From Peribacillus sp. ACCC06369 (lineage in GTDB: Bacteria > Bacillota > Bacilli > Bacillales > DSM-1321): DNA of 64,000 nucleotides. The first letter of the stretch is position 1; each line of letters starts with the position of its first letter. The notes beneath the pieces are model-generated. The model ran no database searches. It saw only the letters and a list, made by a program, of their open reading frames with translations, and was not told the DNA's origin. The stretch covers positions 3,906,001-3,970,000 of the forward strand of contig NZ_JAUCEN010000002.1 in assembly GCF_030348945.1 (NCBI RefSeq). The letters are read 5' to 3'. Below are positions 38,229 to 46,033 of this stretch, one piece after another. The translations under genes were made by a program, and so were the position numbers.

Positions 38229-38921
38229 CTAGAACGATTGTTTATTGGAATCACCTGATAGCTTCGCTAATTTCCTGGACTTGAAACGCGGCTTTCCGCC
38301 TTTCCAATAACGAAGCAGTTTTATTCCAGTCACCATAGCCTGCCCGATTCTAAATTGTAATATGCAGGAAATCGCCGTATTGGCCTGCCATCTCTGAAAG
38401 TCGGGTGTAATGGAATAGGAGGGCATGATCCGGAAGTTGAAATAGGTTGTCAGCAAACCGATGATTGAACCTTTAAGTGCCCAGCATGCTCCTGTTAAAA
38501 CACCGGTGTGTGCAGCGTTTTTAGTACCGACCATACTATGCCAGGTGAACTTTTTGACTTGGACTTTCCCTGCGAATTGACGGACGATCCTATGAAATCC
38601 GACAATATGCTGAAGCATTTCCAGACTGTCGGCGAATCCATCACGCAAATCTTCGGGTGTGATTTTTTTCTTTTCTTCCTTTTTGGTTTTTCCGTTCATT
38701 TCTTGCTCTTCCTTTACTACTACAGTTGCCGAGTCATCTTCCATTTTGATGACCGGAACCTTGAATGTATAATGAAAAAGCCCATACCAAGCTGATAATT
38801 TAATATGTATTTGGTCATTCGTTTGGACACGTTTGTAGTCGATGGACACTCTTACTTTAGTAAAAACAACAATAAGCAGCACCAAAATGAGGATACCCAT
38901 AATCAACAAAAGCCACTTCAT
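38229..38921 (-). CDS. ytfI: DUF2953 domain protein YtfI
   Basis: 230 residues. One N-terminal membrane helix (about 2-22, WLLLIMGILILVLLIVVFTKV), then a soluble domain containing RVSIDYKRVQTNDQIHIKLSAWYGLFHY, a charged linker with KTKKEEKKKITPED, and the DUF2953 core (FTWHSMVGTKNAAHTGVLTGACWALKG...MPSYSITPDFQ). It is paired with ytfJ, so a role in spores is likely but not shown. Start ATG 38921 is chosen because AAGGGGTG lies 7 bp upstream; the frame is open to 38939. Confidence 0.88.
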   Translation of the reverse strand: MKWLLLIMGILILVLLIVVFTKVRVSIDYKRVQTNDQIHIKLSAWYGLFHYTFKVPVIKMEDDSATVVVKEEQEMNGKTKKEEKKKITPEDLRDGFADSLEMLQHIVGFHRIVRQFAGKVQVKKFTWHSMVGTKNAAHTGVLTGACWALKGSIIGLLTTYFNFRIMPSYSITPDFQRWQANTAISCILQFRIGQAMVTGIKLLRYWKGGKPRFKSRKLAKLSGDSNKQSF

Positions 38922-38960
38922 GCACCCACACCCCTTCAAGCTATCATTATCGGCATATGC

Positions 38961-39005
38961 AAAAAAAATAAACCTGCAAAAGCGAAAATCCGCTCTTACA
39001 GATTT
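38961..39005 (-). terminator. Terminator behind yteJ
   Basis: Minus strand AAATCTGTAAGAGCG pairs along its whole 15 bp (three G-U) with CGCTTTTGCAGGTTT around GATTTT, followed by eight T (complement of 38961-38968). Confidence 0.88.
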
Positions 39006-39020
39006 ATTAATGGAAGATAA

Positions 39021-39560
39021 TCACCTTCTGATCAAAACAACACCCGTGTCAGCAAAAACATCATGCAAAGCCTGTTTCTTCGGTAATAGGCCTGCCAAGA
39101 GATAGCCAATCCAAGTGACTTTTGAAATATAGCGGCCAATCAACTCCCTGAACAATACCGTACCCCATGTAATGGTTTTTGCCCCTTCCTTCAATGCAAC
39201 GACTTTCAGTCCAAAAATCATCTTGCCAAGGGTTTGGTTCAAGAATTTGGTCATCAAAACAAAGTATAAGAAAAATACGATCCCTGTTAAGAAACCCTCT
39301 GCGGAAAACCAAAGATCATCTGTCCCTTCATAAAACTTGAAGATGGGATGAATTAAAATCCGGTTCAAACTTCCGATAACCAACAGATCGGCTAAATAGG
39401 CCCAAAACCTCATCCAAAAACCAGCAAAATGCACTTTCGTGACTTCGCCATCATCCACTGCCTTCTTGGCCGGTGTAAATTCCTGCTGAACGGGAACCCC
39501 TTGATCTGCCATTAGATTGGATGAAGCGATTTGTTCATTGTTTTCATTTCGTTCCGTCAT
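39021..39560 (-). CDS. yteJ: RDD family membrane protein YteJ
   Basis: 179 residues. N-terminal 45 residues are soluble; the RDD domain begins FAGFWMRFWAYLADLLVIGSLNRIL, has two further helices and NQTLGKMIFGLKVVALKEG and FRELIGRYISKVTWIGYLLAGLLPKKQALHDVFADTGV. B. subtilis YteJ works with SppA in resistance to antimicrobial peptides and lantibiotics, by restraining SppA; the neighbouring sppA 12 bp upstream fits that link. Start ATG 39560 lies directly behind sppA with GGGGGAATGAAGG before it. Confidence 0.9.
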   Translation of the reverse strand: MTERNENNEQIASSNLMADQGVPVQQEFTPAKKAVDDGEVTKVHFAGFWMRFWAYLADLLVIGSLNRILIHPIFKFYEGTDDLWFSAEGFLTGIVFFLYFVLMTKFLNQTLGKMIFGLKVVALKEGAKTITWGTVLFRELIGRYISKVTWIGYLLAGLLPKKQALHDVFADTGVVLIRR

Positions 39561-39572
39561 CCTTCATTCCCC

Positions 39573-40574
39573 CTATTCCGCATACAAATACATTAAGCGT
39601 GGAGAATTTGAAGAGGAAAGGATTTTTGTCAAGACTGCCGTTTCCACATCATTTCCCAACATTTTTTGCGCTCCCATACTGAATAATGAACCGAAACCTG
39701 CCTCATCTGTATAACGGATAACTTGTGCATCTTTATTACCGATATCCGTTTTCATCGCGGCAATTACATCATCCAAATGGCCGAAATCATCTATTAGATG
39801 GTTTTCTTTAGCCTGACGCCCATCATAGATGCGGCCATCGGCGATTTCCCTTACTTCCTTCTCTGTCATACCGCGTCCGTCTGCAATGATTTTTACAAAT
39901 TGATCATAAGAATTATCAATCATGTCTTGGAGGATTTCACGTTCATCTCCAGTCATTTCCCGGGTCGGACTCATTATATCTTTGTGTGGTCCGCTTTTGA
40001 TGGTTTCGAACTCAACACCATACTTCTTGGCTAACTTTTCGTAATTATACCCCTGCATGATGACACCAAGTGAACCTGTCATCGTTTCTGGGCTAGCGTA
40101 AATCTTATCGGCTGGTGCAGAAATATAATATCCACCGGAAGCCGCCACCGACCCCATTGAAACATATACAGGTTTTTTCACTTTTTTAATATCAAGGATC
40201 TTGTCATAGATCTCCGCACTTTCGACGACTCCGCCGCCTGGCGAATTCACCCTTAGTATGATTCCTTTGATATCATCATTTTCCTCTGCCATCTTCAACT
40301 TATCCATGAAGGCACGGTGATTATATGTTGTTGAACTAAGTAATGAAGCTTCTCCTGTATCTTGAATCGTGCCCTCTACATCAAATACGGCAATGACATT
40401 AGTTAAATCATCGCCTTCTATGACTTCCTCGTAAAATGCACTTTCGGAAGCAAATAATCCATCAATGATATTTTCCGTATCCGCTGTAAATAGAGTCGTA
40501 GCCGCCCCTACAGCAACGGAAACAAAAAATAAAACGGCTGCAATTCCAAGTGCTGCCCAACGCTTTCCATTCAT
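39573..40574 (-). CDS. sppA: Signal peptide peptidase SppA
   Basis: 333 residues, membrane-anchored by an N-terminal helix (about 7-30). It degrades leftover signal peptides. Catalytic serine in SPETMTGSLGVIMQGYN and catalytic lysine in FETIKSGPHKDIMSPTREM are visible, with the family's VNSPGGGVVESAEIYDKI and SMGSVAASGGYYISAPAD. ATG follows GGGGGAAAACAG. First gene of sppA-yteJ; it diverges from nadK2 across a 480-bp region. Confidence 0.95.
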   Translation of the reverse strand: MNGKRWAALGIAAVLFFVSVAVGAATTLFTADTENIIDGLFASESAFYEEVIEGDDLTNVIAVFDVEGTIQDTGEASLLSSTTYNHRAFMDKLKMAEENDDIKGIILRVNSPGGGVVESAEIYDKILDIKKVKKPVYVSMGSVAASGGYYISAPADKIYASPETMTGSLGVIMQGYNYEKLAKKYGVEFETIKSGPHKDIMSPTREMTGDEREILQDMIDNSYDQFVKIIADGRGMTEKEVREIADGRIYDGRQAKENHLIDDFGHLDDVIAAMKTDIGNKDAQVIRYTDEAGFGSLFSMGAQKMLGNDVETAVLTKILSSSNSPRLMYLYAE

Positions 40575-41055
40575 CTGTTTTCCCCCTTAAATATATGTAT
40601 CCTTCTTACCATACGAACTGCATACAAAAATGTTTCATTCCATGATAAAACAAGACATATAAAATTGTAGCAAATAATCCTCAAATTGGAAATGAATTGG
40701 TGCATTTTGCATGATTTGCATTTACCTAAACAGGAAAAAGTATGCCCTTTCATCGCTGCACATACTGGGGGGGAAACATTATATACAGCGAAAAAATATT
40801 ATTTTCAAGTTACAATTCATAGATGCAGAAAAGTTTGCTCCCTCATGGCTAAAAAAAAAATAGCATCGTTTATTCATGCAAGAGTGTCCTTTTTCTCTTC
40901 GATACCCTTCCTCAAAGGAATAACAAAAGTGCTTCATTCCATGCTAAAATAAATCATATAAACGTGTACGAAGTGTGTATCCGCTTTTGTACTTCCGCTT
41001 TTTGTCGAGGGAAAAGTAAGCCTTTTCATCACTATTCATACTAGGGGGGAACATG
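40575..41055. other. Divergent region between sppA and nadK2 with a duplicated nadK2 leader
   Basis: No intact gene. Two related segments are present: 40625-40677 against 40924-40976 (same order, near-ungapped, most positions identical) and 40731-40783 against 41007-41058 (again closely similar, including the ribosome-site region GGGGGGGAAACAT versus AGGGGGGAACAT). The second copy is the real nadK2 leader; the first runs into a decayed copy of the nadK2 start (see the pseudogene entry). Confidence 0.65.
40778..40900 (+). pseudogene. Decayed partial copy of the nadK2 5' end
   Basis: Read from TTA 40779 in frame, the segment gives LYTAKKYYFQVT...RKVCSLMAKKK, which lines up with the nadK2 start MNTRRNIYFFHA...NKVEYLSGLAKQH: identities at T, YF, KV, L, AK and similar basic positions, with a two-codon gap. 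The initiator is TTA, not ATG, and similarity fades after about 40 codons. Together with the duplicated leader upstream (40625-40783) this is best explained by an old tandem duplication that decayed. It is not an intact gene. Confidence 0.55.
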
Positions 41056-41856
41056 ATGAACACTCGAAGGAATATCTATTTTTTCCATGCTCCGAATGCA
41101 GAGATGCTTAACAAGGTCGAATACTTATCAGGCTTGGCGAAGCAACATTCGTATGAAGTCATCCAAGATTTCACAAAAGCGAATATCATCGTAAGCATCG
41201 GTGATGACGGCACATTCTTACAGGCAGCCCGTAAAACTGGATTCAGGGATGACTGTTTATATGCGGGCATATCCACCACAGGCAACTTGAATATGTATTG
41301 CGATTTCCACTTGGAAGACACGGATAAAATGATCGATGCCATGACAAGAGAGCAAATCGAGGTACGTAAATATCCAACCATCGAAATCCAATTGGACGAA
41401 CAGCCCTCCTTTTATGCCCTCAATGAACTAAGTATCCGGTCTTCCATCACCAAAACGTTCATCATGGATATTTTCATTGATCAACTCCATTTTGAAACTT
41501 TTCGCGGGGACGGAATCATCATTGCGACTCCGACCGGAAGCACCGCCTATAATAAATCGGTCAATGGGGCCGTTGTGGATCCCCTTCTCCCTTGCTTTCA
41601 AGTGAGTGAGCTTGCTTCCATCAATAACAATACCTATCGGACCCTGGGTTCTTCATTCATCCTAAGCGGGGACAAGACGTTGACCGTCCACCTTGAACAA
41701 AACGGGCCAAGCTATCCGATCATCGGAATGGACAATGAAGCATTAAGCATCAACCATGTCGAAAAGGTAAAGGTCCGGTTAAGCGGTAAAGTCATCAAGA
41801 CCGTAAAGCTAAAAGACAATTCCTTTTGGGAAAAGGTTAAAAGGACCTTTCTATAA
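41056..41856 (+). CDS. nadK2: NAD kinase 2
   Basis: Phosphorylates NAD to NADP. 266 residues, the second NAD kinase (YtdI/PpnK2 type) of Bacillus. Seen: N-terminal NIYFFHAPN, the nucleotide-site motif SIGDDGTFLQAARKTGF (residues 48-64; the family's usual GGDGT reads GDDGT here), the NELSIRSSITKTFIMD segment, GDGIIIATPTGSTAYNKSVNGAVVDP, and the C-terminal KTVKLKDNSFWEKVKRTFL. ATG 41056 is favoured over 41053 by spacing to GGGGGG. A decayed copy of its own leader lies upstream. Confidence 0.93.
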   Translation: MNTRRNIYFFHAPNAEMLNKVEYLSGLAKQHSYEVIQDFTKANIIVSIGDDGTFLQAARKTGFRDDCLYAGISTTGNLNMYCDFHLEDTDKMIDAMTREQIEVRKYPTIEIQLDEQPSFYALNELSIRSSITKTFIMDIFIDQLHFETFRGDGIIIATPTGSTAYNKSVNGAVVDPLLPCFQVSELASINNNTYRTLGSSFILSGDKTLTVHLEQNGPSYPIIGMDNEALSINHVEKVKVRLSGKVIKTVKLKDNSFWEKVKRTFL

Positions 41857-41862
41857 CGAACT

Positions 41863-41898
41863 AAAGGTACCGGATTATGATATCCGGTACCTTTATAT
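41863..41898. terminator. Bidirectional terminator between nadK2 and the TatD-family gene
   Basis: Perfect 13-bp stem AAAGGTACCGGAT (41863-41875) and ATCCGGTACCTTT (41882-41894) with a 6-nt loop; short T/A tracts on both sides. It overlaps the end of the converging TatD-family gene. Confidence 0.8.
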
Positions 41899-42663
41899 AT
41901 GATAAAAATCTTTGGTATTTTGATAAAGGATTTCATAGACATCCTCAATAGGCAATCTTTTAACAGAAGCGATTTGACGCACACTGTCATGCATCATGCC
42001 GGGATGGGTCCATTTCCCTTTGAAAACCCCTTCAAATGGCCATGGACCATCCGTTTCAATCATCATCAGCTTAAGTGGGTATGCCGAAACCAATTCCTGT
42101 ATTTCCCTCTCATAACAAACATCAGGTGTAATCGAAATGCTGTAGCCCTTTTCGGCCATTCGTTCGATTGTCCTGATATCACCTTTAAACCAATGAAAGT
42201 GTGCCTTTGTGATTTGATGTTTTTCCAAAAGATCGCAAACGATAGGTGCATCATCATGGACGGCATGAAGAATAACCGGCTTTTCAACCTCTTTAGCTAA
42301 AGCCAGGAACCTCTCCAGTATCTCTATATACGCTGAGTGATCAATATCGGGATTTTCCTGCCTTAAGTAATAGGGCAGCCCAACCTCACCTATAGCAAAC
42401 ATATTGTGCACATGTACCCTTATCCAGTTCAATAATTCGTCCACTTCTTCATTACTCGGTAAGGGCTGCTCTGGATGAAAACCGAAGGCAGGCTTAATTC
42501 GTGAATCTTTGCGTGAAAGCTGATAATTGTTAATGGAAGAAGTCAAATTCATGGAAACAGTCAGTAACGATTCCACATGAACCTTGTCCATATCAGTTAG
42601 AATCTGCTTCTGCTCACTTTCTTCATACCTATCCAAATGGATATGGCTGTCGATGATTCTCAA
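41893..42663 (-). CDS. TatD-family metal-dependent hydrolase in the thiamine-precursor operon
   Basis: 256 residues, amidohydrolase fold. Metal ligands are seen as IIDSHIHLDR at the start, E of AIGEVGLPYYLRQ, H in VILHAVHDDAP, H in KAHFHWFKGD and D in MMIETDGPWPF. TTG start with GGAGG 9 bp upstream, 18 bp behind the ATP-binding gene, so it is the last gene of the riboswitch-controlled operon. Housekeeping TatD acts as a DNase, but this copy's place suggests hydrolysis of a small imported compound, for example deformylation or amide cleavage of a pyrimidine; that is inference. Confidence 0.85.
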   Translation of the reverse strand: MRIIDSHIHLDRYEESEQKQILTDMDKVHVESLLTVSMNLTSSINNYQLSRKDSRIKPAFGFHPEQPLPSNEEVDELLNWIRVHVHNMFAIGEVGLPYYLRQENPDIDHSAYIEILERFLALAKEVEKPVILHAVHDDAPIVCDLLEKHQITKAHFHWFKGDIRTIERMAEKGYSISITPDVCYEREIQELVSAYPLKLMMIETDGPWPFEGVFKGKWTHPGMMHDSVRQIASVKRLPIEDVYEILYQNTKDFYHI

Positions 42664-42681
42664 GTTTAGTCGCCTCCTTAA

Positions 42682-43425
42682 TTAAGTCGAAACAGTTGGC
42701 TTTAGTGCTGCATATAATTCTCTCTTCAAATGGAAAAATTCATCACTAAGCAGCTGTTCTTCACTTCTTGGCCTTGGAAATGGCACTGCCACTTCTTTGA
42801 TGACAGCAGCGGGTTTTGCTGATAACACATATATTCTATCTGAAAGGAAAACGGCTTCATCGATGCTATGCGTAACAAAAAGCACCGACCTCCGATTTTC
42901 TTCCCAAACGGACAGCAGCCATTCTTGCATTTGCAATCTTGTCAGTTCATCCAAGGCAGAAAAGGGTTCGTCCAGGCACATCAAGTCCTGTTGACTTAAG
43001 ATACTCCGAATGAATGCGGCCCTTTGCTTCATGCCTCCAGATAATTCATGCGGATATGCTTTCTCGTACTCTGCTAATCCAGCTTTCATCAAAAGGGCTT
43101 TTGCCTTTTCTTTATCTCTGATCCCAGCAAGCTCGCTTCCAAGCAAAACATTTTCCAATACCGTTCTCCAAGGTAAAAGGGAAGGCTGCTGCGGCATATA
43201 GCTTATATGGCCCTTTAAGCCATTTATCTTTTTACCGTCCAGCGAAATGTTGCCATGATCCGGCTTCAAAATACCGCCTATCAAGTGGAACAATGTACTT
43301 TTACCACTGCCGGATGGCCCAAGGATTGTGACAAATTCTCCATCTTCCACATGGAAATCCATATTCTCTAAAATATTCTGTTTACCATCGAAAGAATAGG
43401 AGACATCTTTAATTTCCAGCTTCAT
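42682..43425 (-). CDS. thiZ: ABC transporter ATP-binding protein (ThiZ-like)
   Basis: 247 residues, nitrate/sulfonate/taurine-type ATPase. Walker A GPSGSGKST (about 36-44), Q loop MPQQPSLLPW, signature LSGGMKQRAAF, Walker B LMCLDEPFSALDEL and the switch histidine VLFVTHSIDEAV are intact. It energises the ThiX permease. ATG 43425 is preferred, 9 bp behind GGAGG; the frame is open to 43434. It overlaps the permease gene by 17 bp. Symbol assigned by context with the TPP riboswitch and ThiY-like protein. Confidence 0.88.
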   Translation of the reverse strand: MKLEIKDVSYSFDGKQNILENMDFHVEDGEFVTILGPSGSGKSTLFHLIGGILKPDHGNISLDGKKINGLKGHISYMPQQPSLLPWRTVLENVLLGSELAGIRDKEKAKALLMKAGLAEYEKAYPHELSGGMKQRAAFIRSILSQQDLMCLDEPFSALDELTRLQMQEWLLSVWEENRRSVLFVTHSIDEAVFLSDRIYVLSAKPAAVIKEVAVPFPRPRSEEQLLSDEFFHLKRELYAALKPTVST

Positions 43426-44191
43426 CCTTTTCACCCTCCTTTCTCTTCCATGAAACTAAGTATTTCTCCAGGAAGGTGATGATCCAAAAAAAGAGCAGGC
43501 TCATTCCCATAATGATGAAAATGGCAACAAACACCCGATCTGTCCTGAACGCAGAGGAAGCGAGCGTCATATAAACACCAATCCCCGACTTTGCCCCAAG
43601 CCATTCCGAAATAACCGCACCCATTACACTATAGGTGGCCGAAATTTTCAGGCCCGAGAAAATGAACGGGATCGAGTGAGGAAGTTCAAGCTTCCAAAAT
43701 AACTGGTTTTTTCCCGCTCCCATCATCTTGAAATAATGCTTGAGTTCGTATGGTGTCTGGCGAAAACCGTCCAATGAAGCAACCGCAACCGGAAAAAAAC
43801 ATACTAGCGAAATGACGATTAACTTAGGCATCATGCCAAAGCCAAACCAAATTACTAAAAGCGGTGCCAAAACTATGATAGGTATATTTTGTGATAGTAT
43901 GAGCAGAGGGTAAACCGCGTCCTTTACGCCTGGAAACAGATGTAGGATTGCTGCGATTAATAATCCAATGCAGCTTCCAATAAAAAAACCCGATAACGCA
44001 AGCTCAGTTGTTGATGAAAGGTGACCAAAAAGATTCTGGGACGACTCAATTCCTTCAATGAAAATGGCCGACGGAGCGGGAAGCAGCCATTTTTCAACCT
44101 TTAATAAGACTGTCACTGACTCCCATATTATCAGCAACAATAATAAAAGAAAGAAGGGAGCCCCCTTCTTCCAAATTACCCTTCCGGTCAT
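43409..44191 (-). CDS. thiX: ABC transporter permease (ThiX-like)
   Basis: 260 residues with about six membrane helices and the binding-protein-dependent transport motif near LKHYFKMMGAGKNQLFWKLELPHSIPFIFSGL. Same family as SsuC/TauC, ThiX by context. Its ATG overlaps the stop of the preceding small gene by 4 bp and its 3' end overlaps the ATPase gene, an arrangement of tight coupling. It should carry a thiamine precursor across the membrane with ThiY and ThiZ. Confidence 0.88.
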   Translation of the reverse strand: MTGRVIWKKGAPFFLLLLLLIIWESVTVLLKVEKWLLPAPSAIFIEGIESSQNLFGHLSSTTELALSGFFIGSCIGLLIAAILHLFPGVKDAVYPLLILSQNIPIIVLAPLLVIWFGFGMMPKLIVISLVCFFPVAVASLDGFRQTPYELKHYFKMMGAGKNQLFWKLELPHSIPFIFSGLKISATYSVMGAVISEWLGAKSGIGVYMTLASSAFRTDRVFVAIFIIMGMSLLFFWIITFLEKYLVSWKRKEGEKDEAGN

Positions 44192-44469
44192 GCCCGATAT
44201 TTCTCCGTTAACGTATCCATCGTAATTCCGCTCGGCTGATATAATATTTTCACTTGGGATATGACATTCGGCGAGCCTAATTCAATCATTCTTACATTCA
44301 TTTTTTCTATCACGGCAAAAAGTTCGGAAAGCTCACCCTCCATTGTCGTTTCTAGCGGGTGAACTTCATACTTGATACCTGATTCATCAATGATCTTGAT
44401 TGCTTCGTCAACCAAAGGGATGACATCCCCTTTAGGAATAATTTGTATACTAATTAATGAATTGGCCAT
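44188..44469 (-). CDS. Small thiamine-binding-like protein (MTH1187/YkoF type)
   Basis: 93 residues. ISIQIIPKGDVIPLVDEAIKIIDESGIKYEVHPLETTMEGELSELFAVI is the ferredoxin-like alpha/beta sequence of the MTH1187/DUF77 family, whose YkoF relatives bind thiamine or hydroxymethylpyrimidine. ATG follows AGGAGGAAATACA. It sits between thiY and thiX in the TPP-riboswitch operon, overlapping thiX by 4 bp. It may hand over or buffer the imported pyrimidine in the cytoplasm; the exact ligand is not known. Confidence 0.85.
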   Translation of the reverse strand: MANSLISIQIIPKGDVIPLVDEAIKIIDESGIKYEVHPLETTMEGELSELFAVIEKMNVRMIELGSPNVISQVKILYQPSGITMDTLTEKYRA

Positions 44470-44480
44470 TGTATTTCCTC

Positions 44481-45485
44481 CTATTTTGGTAAAAATTCAT
44501 TGGTAAATGCTTTTTCAGGATTGAAATCACCTTCAAGAAGCTTATTTTCCGTCATCCAATCACTGTAATTCTTCCAAATTTCAAGCTTTTGTTCACCCCA
44601 ACGCGGAGCATCATCCTGATACTTAGCCGCAAGCCACTCCTGGCTTTTCTTCACTAGTTTTGCATCAAGATCCGGGGCAGACTTAATTAGCACGTCTGCT
44701 GCATCACCAGGGTTCTTTATCGCAAACTGGTACCCTTTCGAAGCTGCATGAACGAATGCTTTAACAGTCTCGGGATCCTCTTTTATCATCTTTTCATTCG
44801 TTGTCAAAACAGGTGTATAGTAATCGAGCTTATCCGAGTATTCGGTTAAGTAAACCATATTAAGCTTTTCATTTCGCAACTCTGCCTCAATACCTGTCCA
44901 CCCATAATATATCCAGGCAAAATCTATATCCCTTTTAACCGAAGTGAAAAAATCCGTGTCTCCTGTATTCACTATATCCACTTTATTTACATCCGCATTT
45001 TCTTCTTTCATTAGTGAATCAATAATGGCCTTTTCAACCGGAGACCCCCAGCCACCATACGTTTTTCCTTCAAAATCCTTGGGTGTTTTAATGTTTTTTG
45101 CCTCAGGTGAAGCAAATCCAGAGGTATTGTGCTGGATGACAGCAGCTACCGAAACAATCGGGACGCCTTGCACGCGGGCCTGCGTAATGCCCTCCTGGTA
45201 GCCCACGCCAAATTCGGATTTCCCTGAAGCGACAAGCTTATCAGCTCCAGCTTCACCTGGCATGATAATATCCACATCCAGACCTTGTTCTTTAAAATAT
45301 CCTTTTTCCTTGGCTACATACAAACCTGAATGGTTTGTATTCGGTGTCCAATCGAGTACGACCGATACCTTTTTTAATTCTTTATTGCCTTCATTTTTAG
45401 ATGCTTCTTCTTTTTCATTAGTTCCGCCTGCACCGCATCCAGCCAAAAGGAACAACGAAGTCAACAGTGGTAAGAATTTATTCAA
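44481..45485 (-). CDS. thiY: ABC transporter substrate-binding lipoprotein (ThiY-like, NMT1/THI5)
   Basis: 334 residues. N-terminal lipoprotein signal FLPLLTSLFLLAGCGAGG with the lipid-anchored cysteine at 17, an acidic/Lys linker, and the NMT1/THI5-like domain starting VSVVLDWTPNTNHSGLYVAKEKGYF. Also seen: IIMPGEAGADKLVASGKSEFGVG and the pyrimidine-binding Trp/Tyr-rich DFAWIYYGWTGIE. TTG start with AGGAGG upstream. It binds a hydroxymethyl- or formylaminomethyl-pyrimidine outside the cell and is the first gene after the TPP riboswitch. Confidence 0.9.
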   Translation of the reverse strand: MNKFLPLLTSLFLLAGCGAGGTNEKEEASKNEGNKELKKVSVVLDWTPNTNHSGLYVAKEKGYFKEQGLDVDIIMPGEAGADKLVASGKSEFGVGYQEGITQARVQGVPIVSVAAVIQHNTSGFASPEAKNIKTPKDFEGKTYGGWGSPVEKAIIDSLMKEENADVNKVDIVNTGDTDFFTSVKRDIDFAWIYYGWTGIEAELRNEKLNMVYLTEYSDKLDYYTPVLTTNEKMIKEDPETVKAFVHAASKGYQFAIKNPGDAADVLIKSAPDLDAKLVKKSQEWLAAKYQDDAPRWGEQKLEIWKNYSDWMTENKLLEGDFNPEKAFTNEFLPK

Positions 45486-45563
45486 GTTATTATCCTCCTA
45501 CACATCATATAAGATCCATATGCCGGAACCATAATGGGGCGCCAGGGTCTATAAAAATACAAA

Positions 45564-45592
45564 AAACGCCCGAAGATGAATTCGGACGTTAA
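45564..45592 (-). terminator. Expression-platform terminator of the TPP riboswitch
   Basis: Minus strand AACGTCCGAA and TTCGGGCGTT pair with one G-U around TTCATC, then TTTTTT. It lies between the aptamer and thiY, as needed for ligand-induced premature termination. Confidence 0.85.
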
Positions 45593-45621
45593 CATACAAA
45601 ACAGAAAGTCAGTAATAATAT

Positions 45622-45710
45622 GTTCCCTCCGCTGGCATCATCCAGATCAGGTTCAAAGAGTCAGCATCTAAAGGACGCAATCTCAGCCAGCTTTACTGGC
45701 CCCCCTACAT
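45622..45710 (-). promoter_or_regulatory. TPP riboswitch (thi box)
   Basis: The minus strand reads GTAGGGGGGCC, then GCTGGCTGAGATTGCG, CTTTGAACCTGATCTGG and GATGCCAGCGGAGGGAAC, the conserved thi-box order with the CUGAGA and GAACCUGAUCUGG cores. It is followed by a terminator. When TPP is abundant the aptamer should stop transcription of thiY and the rest of the operon. Confidence 0.95.
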
Positions 45711-45738
45711 TTCTCGCACATATGAACTTTTCTCTCTC

Positions 45739-45747
45739 ATTATATCA
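45739..45747 (-). promoter_or_regulatory. Extended -10 promoter of the TPP-riboswitch operon
   Basis: Minus strand TGATATAAT, a TG-extended perfect TATAAT, about 30 bp before the aptamer. No good -35 hexamer is seen, as often with extended -10 sites. Confidence 0.6.
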
Positions 45748-45846
45748 ATTCATTCAGAAAAGGGAATACTAATTTGCTCCTTCTCCCTAATTGGAAAGGT
45801 ATTCCTTCTAAATGTTTAGCACAGCCACCAAAACATCTTTTTGGAA

Positions 45847-45861
45847 TGATAATCATTGTTA
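45847..45861. promoter_or_regulatory. Candidate Fur-type operator
   Basis: TGATAATCATTGTTA matches the 7-1-7 Fur box TGATAATNATTATCA at 12 of 14 defined positions. It lies between the thiY promoter and tgl, with no iron gene next to it. Confidence 0.4.
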
Positions 45862-46033
45862 GCAAAATGATCATCCCTTTTGCCATACCAATCATTCTCG
45901 GTTGCCCTCATGCCTGAAACGCTCCAAATGGTCATTTCTTTGCATGCATTCATATAATGAGCATAACCTGTAGACTTTTTTGTGTACTGGTTTTATAAAC
46001 CCTTCATTTCATAAGCAAAAGGTGGATATGGTC

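Larger units (their letters stand above)
45486..46033. other. Region between thiY and tgl: riboswitch, promoter, Fur-like site, no gene
   Basis: About 550 bp. The left half is the thiY leader on the minus strand. The right half (45780-46030) holds the Fur-like palindrome and AT-rich sequence leading into the tgl ribosome site; no coding frame with a start site is seen. Confidence 0.55.

Noticed and set aside
40686..40952. 88-codon plus-strand frame upstream of nadK2
   Set aside because: No start site of its own; part of it is better explained as a decayed copy of the nadK2 beginning.
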